Assembly: GCA_035487355.1 (NCBI GenBank)
Contig: DATHMF010000034.1
Coordinates: forward strand, 1 to 64,000
Direction of reading: 5' to 3'
Source of the DNA: Terriglobales bacterium
GTDB taxonomy: Bacteria > Acidobacteriota > Terriglobia > Terriglobales > Acidobacteriaceae
DNA: 64,000 bases
Position 1 is the stretch's first letter. Every line of letters starts with the position of its first letter. Shown here one piece after another: positions 59,310 through 64,000 of this stretch. The notes below the pieces were generated by a model that was given only the letters and a program-made list of their open reading frames with translations, was not told where the DNA came from and made no database searches. Made by a program: the position numbers and the translations under genes.

Positions 59310-60605
59310 CTAGGCGGCGACCTGTTGGGCGGCCGCACCTGCAGCATCTGGCGAAGTTGGCCGGAGGGTCTTGTCGTAAATCCATAGCAACAACGCAGTC
59401 ACCACTCCTATCCCGGTGACCACCCACCAGATACGTGCTGGCTGGTGCTGAACCTCTCCGAAATGGTGGATCAGCTTTCCGCCAAGCCAGCCGCCGACTA
59501 ATGAGCCAATCCCAATGGGCAGGAAGCCAAAGCCCATGTATGTACCTTGCTGCCCCGGCGGTGCGAGCCGCGAAATATATTCGTAGTAACGCGGTGACTG
59601 TATGATCTCACCCAACGCCACCACAACCAGCGTAAGAATTACCATAGGAACCGAAGGATGAATGATCAAAAGGACCCATGCCAAAGCAGTGATGAGGGTC
59701 CCCAGCGTAATGGCGCGGAATGGAGGCACCTTCTGGGTCAGGAAACTGATCGCCACGGTGAATAAGATCACAATGACCGGCCCGGTTGACAACATCAGAT
59801 CGGTTTTTGCCTTCACATCTATGTAGTCGTGGACATAAATCGGCAGAATGAGGAACTCCTGCCAGAAGACAATCCAATACCCGGAAAAAATCAGCAGAAA
59901 CAGCATGAATCGCAAGTTCAACACGACCGTGAAAAAATTCTTTGTTACTTCACCCAGGCTGGCGGCTTGCGCCTCATCGGAGCGCTTCGGCTCTTTGAAG
60001 AACAGCAGTACGGCAAAGAACATCAGAAATACGCTTAGCGCCGCCACCAAAAACACTTTCTCCACGCTCATGCGGTCATGCACCCATGAGCCGATCGCCG
60101 GCCCAGCCGCCCCGCCAATATTCACCAGGGTGTAGTAGATCGAATAGCCGATGGAGCGGACGTTTGGCTTTGAGGCGCGCGCTGTGGTGCCCACAATACA
60201 AGGTTTCACCAAAGCAACGCCGAAAGCGGGAAGCACCAAGACGATGGTAACCAGCGCAGAGAATGGAACAACGCCACGTACAGGCGCGAGCCAAGGAGCT
60301 TTTAGCGATCCCAGCAGGAAATAGGAGCAGGTCAAGATCAAGTAGGCGAGGGAAAGTGCGCGGCGAAATCCCAGGCGGTCGGCAAGAGCTCCACCGAAAG
60401 GGGCCACTAACCACACGAACCCGAACAATCCTGCCAGGCTGCTTGCCTGTTGTGTGGCGAACCCTAGTCCTTCGTGCAGGTAACGTGACAGCGACGCAAA
60501 GGCGGCGTAATACGACAGCCGTTCAAAGAGTTCGCTGACGTTGGCGACCCAGAACGGCCGCTCGAAGCCGGTTTGTATCTCGCGCAAACGCTCGGAAAAG
60601 GACAA
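59310..60605 (-). CDS. MFS transporter, POT/PTR-like
   Basis: 431 residues with twelve predicted spans. The opening 'FERPFWVANVSELFERLSYYAAFASLSRYL' is close to the ExxER-type motif of proton-dependent oligopeptide transporters. 'GLFGFVWLVAPFGGALADRLGFRR' is the standard MFS motif A loop, and 'GTTARASKPNVRSIGYSIYYTLVNIGGAAGPAIG' is motif 5. The usual POT length is a little longer, so it may be a divergent member. The substrate could be di- or tripeptides, but that is inference. Confidence 0.85.
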   Translation of the reverse strand: MSFSERLREIQTGFERPFWVANVSELFERLSYYAAFASLSRYLHEGLGFATQQASSLAGLFGFVWLVAPFGGALADRLGFRRALSLAYLILTCSYFLLGSLKAPWLAPVRGVVPFSALVTIVLVLPAFGVALVKPCIVGTTARASKPNVRSIGYSIYYTLVNIGGAAGPAIGSWVHDRMSVEKVFLVAALSVFLMFFAVLLFFKEPKRSDEAQAASLGEVTKNFFTVVLNLRFMLFLLIFSGYWIVFWQEFLILPIYVHDYIDVKAKTDLMLSTGPVIVILFTVAISFLTQKVPPFRAITLGTLITALAWVLLIIHPSVPMVILTLVVVALGEIIQSPRYYEYISRLAPPGQQGTYMGFGFLPIGIGSLVGGWLGGKLIHHFGEVQHQPARIWWVVTGIGVVTALLLWIYDKTLRPTSPDAAGAAAQQVAA

Positions 60606-60649
60606 GGTTTTTCTCCTTCAACCACCGTCAATCCTCAGCAACCATCAAG

Positions 60650-60671
60650 GAGACGTAGCAAGCTACGTCTC
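60650..60671. repeat. Perfect palindromic repeat, arms GAGACGTAGC/GCTACGTCTC
   Basis: Identical ten-base arms to 25554-25575 with an AA loop. It lies between the MFS gene start (60605) and the DUF167 gene end (60698), that is, just downstream of DUF167 on the minus strand. Confidence 0.7.
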
Positions 60672-60697
60672 TACACTAAGAATGTCGACAAGTTAGA

Positions 60698-61006
60698 CTA
60701 TCTCGAACTGCTTGTTCCCGTCGCTTGTAGCCGCTGGCGAAGCTGCTCGGCACTGATGCCGCTGATACGTACAACTTTAAGACGATTTTTTTCGCCGCTG
60801 GCTATGGTAACGGAGGAGCGCGATACTTTCAAAAGTTTTGCGAAGAATTCAATGCAGGCCTCATTGGCCCGGCCTTCCACGGGCGGGGCCTTCAACGCGA
60901 GTTTGAGAGCGTCGCCCATTTCACCCACAATGACGTCGTGTTTCGCCCGAGGATGGACCCTGACTGTAAAGCTGACGCCTGCGCTGTTTTCGTGGATCGT
61001 GAACAT
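60698..61006 (-). CDS. DUF167 (YggU) protein
   Basis: 102 residues, one complete domain: FTVRVHPRAKHDVIVGEMGDALKLALKAPPVEGRANEACIEFFAKLLKVSRSSVTIASGEKNRLKVVRISG contains the invariant 'APPVeGrAN...l...l.v....v.i..G......K...i'. Function of the family is not established. It is 49 bp downstream of the glycosyltransferase gene, and YggS lies one gene further up. A YggS-YggU neighbourhood is common in bacteria, which supports both calls. Confidence 0.92.
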   Translation of the reverse strand: MFTIHENSAGVSFTVRVHPRAKHDVIVGEMGDALKLALKAPPVEGRANEACIEFFAKLLKVSRSSVTIASGEKNRLKVVRISGISAEQLRQRLQATGTSSSR

Positions 61007-61055
61007 TTATATGTATATGCCAATCTCCATAGATTGGCAGGTTCGCTGGTGTCGC

Positions 61056-62567
61056 TCACAGCCCTAGCCGTGCTGACTGGGCCACTGCAGCGTGGCGCTG
61101 GTAGAGCTCGACCTGCAATTCAAAGACCTGATATTCATCTTCGCGATCAAGCTCGCGATGAAATGCATCGTTGATCGCAGCGGCTCCCGGCGCTGTGAGC
61201 ACCTGACTATATTGAACCAGCCAGATTCTTTGATGTCCGCGGGCGAGCGTATTGATCCACTGGCTTGCCGGTGCGTTGTCAGGATTGGAATCAATTGGAA
61301 TCTTAAGATTGTGGTCCCACCTCGCCAGATAGTAATGGAAGGCCCACGGAGGAGAAGTTGGAGGCAATGCCACCACATCACCCGGTCTTGCATGGGAGAA
61401 GACATAAGCTGCGGCAGCGCGCCAATCTTCTTTGGGCGTCTGATAATACCTCTTGACGTACACCAGCGAGAAAAATACGAGCACACTCAGGTAAATCAAG
61501 AAAACCGAACGATTCAGGATCGAGCACAATCCCCAGGCGGCAACCAGCACACATGCGGGAATGCAAAAAATCAGGAACCTGGGATAAAGGATCGGTTTCC
61601 TGATGGAGATGATCAACACCACAAATAACGGAACCCAAAGCCAGCTCAACAATAACGCAGGAGACCAACTCGCGATTGAACGGCCAGACTCTCGAAGTAT
61701 CCGAATAAACTCGCGTACCGCCAAAAAGAGCAACGGAATGTAGGGCCAAAGATTTCTTGTCCGGACGCCGGCAAGGAACGCTGCCACATTGGCCACGTCT
61801 CGTAGATTGGTCCTTTCAACCCAGCCGATCTGTCCCCCGTCGTGGGTGAGAATGAAAAATAGAGCCGGAGCGGCCAGGAGCAACACCGCTGTTGCGCTGA
61901 TGAGAAAACTCTTCCAGCGGTTTTCTTTGGGTTTTAAGAACACAATCGAGAACCACTGCGCCGGCAGGAAGAAAACGGCGAATAAATGCGTGTAGATTGC
62001 TAGCACGGTGCAAGCGGTGTACAGCACCCAGTATCGGCGATGGCTTGTGTTCACGCCATACCATAGAAAGAGGAACGACAATGAACAAAGCAGCGTAACC
62101 AGACTGTAGCTTCGGGCTTCTTGCGAATATGCGATGTGGGAGACATGGATCGCCAGCAGGAAGGCGGCAACCAGGCCCACCTTTTGGGAAAGCAAGCGCG
62201 CTCCCAGAAGATAAATGATGAAAATATTGAATATCCCAGGAATGACGGAAAGACTCCGAATAAATGCTTCACTGTTTCCTAACTGAATCCACCCGCGCAG
62301 CAGCGAGTAGTAAAACACCATATTGAATTCTCTAGACCATGTTGACCTCAGAAATTCGGGCCAACTGAGATGATGGTCCGCATCAGGATTGGTCACGATG
62401 GCCATGCTTGCCGCCTCGTCAGCCCACAGGCTTGTTGCCCCTAAATGAGAAAAACGGAGTATGGTCCCTAAAACTATGAGCGCGCCAACTGCGGCAATCA
62501 CAAAATAATTCCGAATGCGTGGCCGCTCAGGTTCCCGGGTTTGCGTAGTCGCCGTTACGTCAATCAT
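61056..62567 (-). CDS. Glycosyltransferase family 39-like (PMT/ArnT-type) membrane protein
   Basis: 503 residues from ATG 62567; the frame extends upstream but only inside yggS. About eleven spans. The first loop has the GT-C signature 'LRFSHLGATSLWADEAASMAI' with catalytic-type Asp-Glu (DE), as in PMT_2 enzymes, followed by 'FYYSLLRGWIQLGNSEAFIRSLSVIPGIFN' and 'HVSHIAYSQEARSYSL'. A lipid-phosphate-linked sugar is probably transferred to a periplasmic acceptor. The start overlaps the yggS stop by eight bases (coupled translation). Confidence 0.85.
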   Translation of the reverse strand: MIDVTATTQTREPERPRIRNYFVIAAVGALIVLGTILRFSHLGATSLWADEAASMAIVTNPDADHHLSWPEFLRSTWSREFNMVFYYSLLRGWIQLGNSEAFIRSLSVIPGIFNIFIIYLLGARLLSQKVGLVAAFLLAIHVSHIAYSQEARSYSLVTLLCSLSFLFLWYGVNTSHRRYWVLYTACTVLAIYTHLFAVFFLPAQWFSIVFLKPKENRWKSFLISATAVLLLAAPALFFILTHDGGQIGWVERTNLRDVANVAAFLAGVRTRNLWPYIPLLFLAVREFIRILRESGRSIASWSPALLLSWLWVPLFVVLIISIRKPILYPRFLIFCIPACVLVAAWGLCSILNRSVFLIYLSVLVFFSLVYVKRYYQTPKEDWRAAAAYVFSHARPGDVVALPPTSPPWAFHYYLARWDHNLKIPIDSNPDNAPASQWINTLARGHQRIWLVQYSQVLTAPGAAAINDAFHRELDREDEYQVFELQVELYQRHAAVAQSARLGL

Positions 62568-63270
62568 GCTGATCTGCTCCCGGCCGCTCGCCGAAAATCG
62601 CTGTTCCCACCCGCACGCAAGTTGAGCCTTCTTCGATGGCGATTTCAAAATCGTGCGACATACCCATGGAAAGCGCGCCCGGGTTCATGCCTGAAATTTT
62701 CGCTAGCTCATCACGCAATTGCCGCAATTGGCGGAAGTGAGGCCGCACGCTTTCTGCATCTTCTGTAAAGGGAGGGACCGCCATCAAGCCGCCAATTTTG
62801 AGATGCGGGAGCTCAGCACTCTGCTTGAGCAAATCCCGCAACTCGAGGGAATGGGGAGAGAAACCGTGCTTGGAAGCTTCTCCTGCAATGTTGATCTCAA
62901 GCAATGTTGCCAGTTTCTTGCCGCGCTCATGGGCGGCACTGTTCAATCGCTGAGCAAGGCGCATGGAATCCAGCGAATCAATGGCCGTGAAGAGCTCTGC
63001 GGCCTGGTTGCTTTTGTTCGATTGCAAGTGTCCGATCAGATGCCATTGTGCTTCCTGAAGATCATGCAGTTCTGCCGCTTTGGCGGTAAATTCCTGCACG
63101 CGATTCTCGCCGAAGACGCGGATTCCAGCGTTGTAGGCTTCTTTGATTCGCGCCGCCGCGACCGTTTTCGTTACCGCCATCAGGGTTATTTCTTCAGGGG
63201 AGCGATTGGCGCGGCGGGCAGCCTGGGCAATGCGCTCGTGGATGGAAGCTATGTTTTGGGCGACGGACAT
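62560..63270 (-). CDS. yggS: YggS-family pyridoxal phosphate homeostasis protein
   Basis: 236 residues. The PLP Lys is in MAVTKTV, followed by GIRVFGENRVQE and 'WHLIGHLQSNK', the family hallmarks. 'LEINIAGEASKHGF' and 'LSMGMSHDFEIAIEEGSTCVRVGTAIFG' complete the alanine-racemase-like barrel. It buffers PLP and affects amino acid and keto-acid balance. It is followed by an overlapping glycosyltransferase gene and then DUF167. Confidence 0.95.
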   Translation of the reverse strand: MSVAQNIASIHERIAQAARRANRSPEEITLMAVTKTVAAARIKEAYNAGIRVFGENRVQEFTAKAAELHDLQEAQWHLIGHLQSNKSNQAAELFTAIDSLDSMRLAQRLNSAAHERGKKLATLLEINIAGEASKHGFSPHSLELRDLLKQSAELPHLKIGGLMAVPPFTEDAESVRPHFRQLRQLRDELAKISGMNPGALSMGMSHDFEIAIEEGSTCVRVGTAIFGERPGADQHD

Positions 63271-63350
63271 TATGAAGTAAGAAGTTTGAAGTAAGAAGTA
63301 CGATTTTAATCGTAAATCACAAATCGTAAATCAGACTTCTTACTTCATCC
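63271..63350. repeat. GAAGTNAGAAGT low-complexity inverted repeat
   Basis: GAAGTAAGAAGTTTGAAGT, AAGAAGTACGATTTTAATCG, centre CAAATCGTAAATC, then GACTTCTTACTTCATCC. The arms pair well. Third copy of the family at 18394 and 54760. Here it lies between two genes of the same direction, so it is not confined to convergent ends. Confidence 0.6.
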
Positions 63351-63354
63351 TTCG

Positions 63355-64000
63355 TCAATTCTTCTTGCTTTCCAGCGGCTTGCGGGCAAAGTAAAAGAGT
63401 GAGACGGCCAGCAACAGGAAAGTGATCACTGCAAGCAGGTTGCTATTGGCCATGGCAGGGAATTTCGCGCCCCAGGCTAGCCAGTTCTCGGGAAGCACTC
63501 CCGTACTTTCGAGGAGCTTCACGCCAATTCCGAGTAATCCCATGACTCCGCCCGCAGCGATGAGTCCGCTGGCGAAGAGAGAGCCGGGGCTGACCTCGCT
63601 TTCGGTGGGAGTTTCACCGGCACGCTTAGCGGCGGTTTCAACCAGCCATCGCGTCACACCTCCAACGAAAATCGCAAGCGTGGTTCCTATGGAGAGATAG
63701 GCGCCCACGGCAAAGGCCAGCGAACGTATGCCTAACAGCTCCACGACAATCACGAGAAAGACGCCGAGCATCACCAATCCCCAAGGCAGCTTGCGCGTAA
63801 GAATGCCGTTGATCACGGTAGACATCAATTGCGCCTGTGGTGCGGCGGCGCGCTCGCTGCCGATGCCCTGGATCCACTGCACCTCGATCTGACCTGTTTT
63901 GGGATTGTAGAGATATTTGCCATTGGCGATTTCAGACGAGTTGATGGCATTCAGCAGGTAGAAATCGCTGCCGTGAAGAGTGACCTCTTGTCCCTGGGTA
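63355..64000 (-). CDS. OPT-family oligopeptide transporter, C-terminal part
   Basis: Only the last ~214 residues are in the window; the frame stays open to the edge. 'YLYNPKTGQIEVQWIQGIGSERAAAPQAQLMSTVINGILTRKLPWGLVMLGVFLVIVVELLG' is the conserved OPT/YSL region (PQA.LM...I.G.l...lPW..v..G). Three to four more spans and a basic C-terminus (KPLESKKN) follow. It imports peptides or metal chelates by proton symport. The N-terminal part lies beyond 64000. Confidence 0.88.
   Translation of the reverse strand, partial: TQGQEVTLHGSDFYLLNAINSSEIANGKYLYNPKTGQIEVQWIQGIGSERAAAPQAQLMSTVINGILTRKLPWGLVMLGVFLVIVVELLGIRSLAFAVGAYLSIGTTLAIFVGGVTRWLVETAAKRAGETPTESEVSPGSLFASGLIAAGGVMGLLGIGVKLLESTGVLPENWLAWGAKFPAMANSNLLAVITFLLLAVSLFYFARKPLESKKN

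Overview
The window reads as chromosomal DNA of a Gram-negative bacterium, most likely an Acidobacteriota (Terriglobia-like). The Gram-negative cell plan follows from lpxD, an LpxL-type acyltransferase, lnt, an OmpA protein and an RND pump. The phylum call is inference. It rests on FG-GAP, malectin and fn3 secreted proteins, the SYLF protein, several small proteins and gene orders typical of that group, and intergenic DNA crowded with short dispersed palindromes and low-complexity repeats. No plasmid, phage or insertion-sequence gene is visible.

Layout. 0-5.2 kb: end of an FAD monooxygenase, then an RND adaptor and its inner-membrane pump. 5.4-13.5 kb: secreted or membrane proteins and an APC permease with a USP-like tail. 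13.7-20.5 kb: housekeeping genes (lnt, prfB with its programmed frameshift, a conserved hypothetical, a CoA-binding protein, rarA, a P-loop NTPase). 20.7-26.5 kb: FG-GAP surface protein, lpxD with an acyltransferase, a lipoprotein cytochrome c and a SYLF protein. 27.4-33.3 kb: a LuxR-type regulator with a degenerate receiver, a lone SMI1/KNR4 protein, a SufT-like protein and an ECF sigma/anti-sigma pair. 33.7-38.8 kb: a mirrored carbohydrate-enzyme locus (GH79-like and GH18-like, each with fn3 and malectin modules) read from duplicated promoters. 39.0 kb: tRNA-Arg(CCG). 39.2-48.8 kb: small SRPBCC proteins, lipoproteins, a secreted HELTH metalloprotease and a large head-repeat/S74 self-cleaving surface protein. 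49.5-56.6 kb: phosphodiesterase, OmpA protein, CDP-alcohol phosphatidyltransferase plus GtrA, GNAT and an M24 peptidase, flanked by two inverted copies of a mosaic repeat. 57.7-64 kb: AlkD-like glycosylase, POT-like transporter, DUF167, GT39-like transferase, YggS and the end of an OPT transporter.

Most notable patterns. (1) Four intergenic elements carry the same operator-like motif, two 8-bp palindromes TGATAYCA spaced exactly 11 bp apart; three have no gene start beside them. Two of them are the outer ends of a modular repeat of about 200-bp units that sits in inverted orientation around an ~8 kb block. (2) Two glycosidase genes are driven by homologous mirrored promoters; one gene is split by a missing C in a C tract, and the remains of a third copy lie between them. 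(3) At least five families of small dispersed palindromic or low-complexity repeats fill the spaces between genes. These repeat patterns, not a gene cluster, are the best candidates for something undescribed. All calls were made by reading; no search or alignment program was run.
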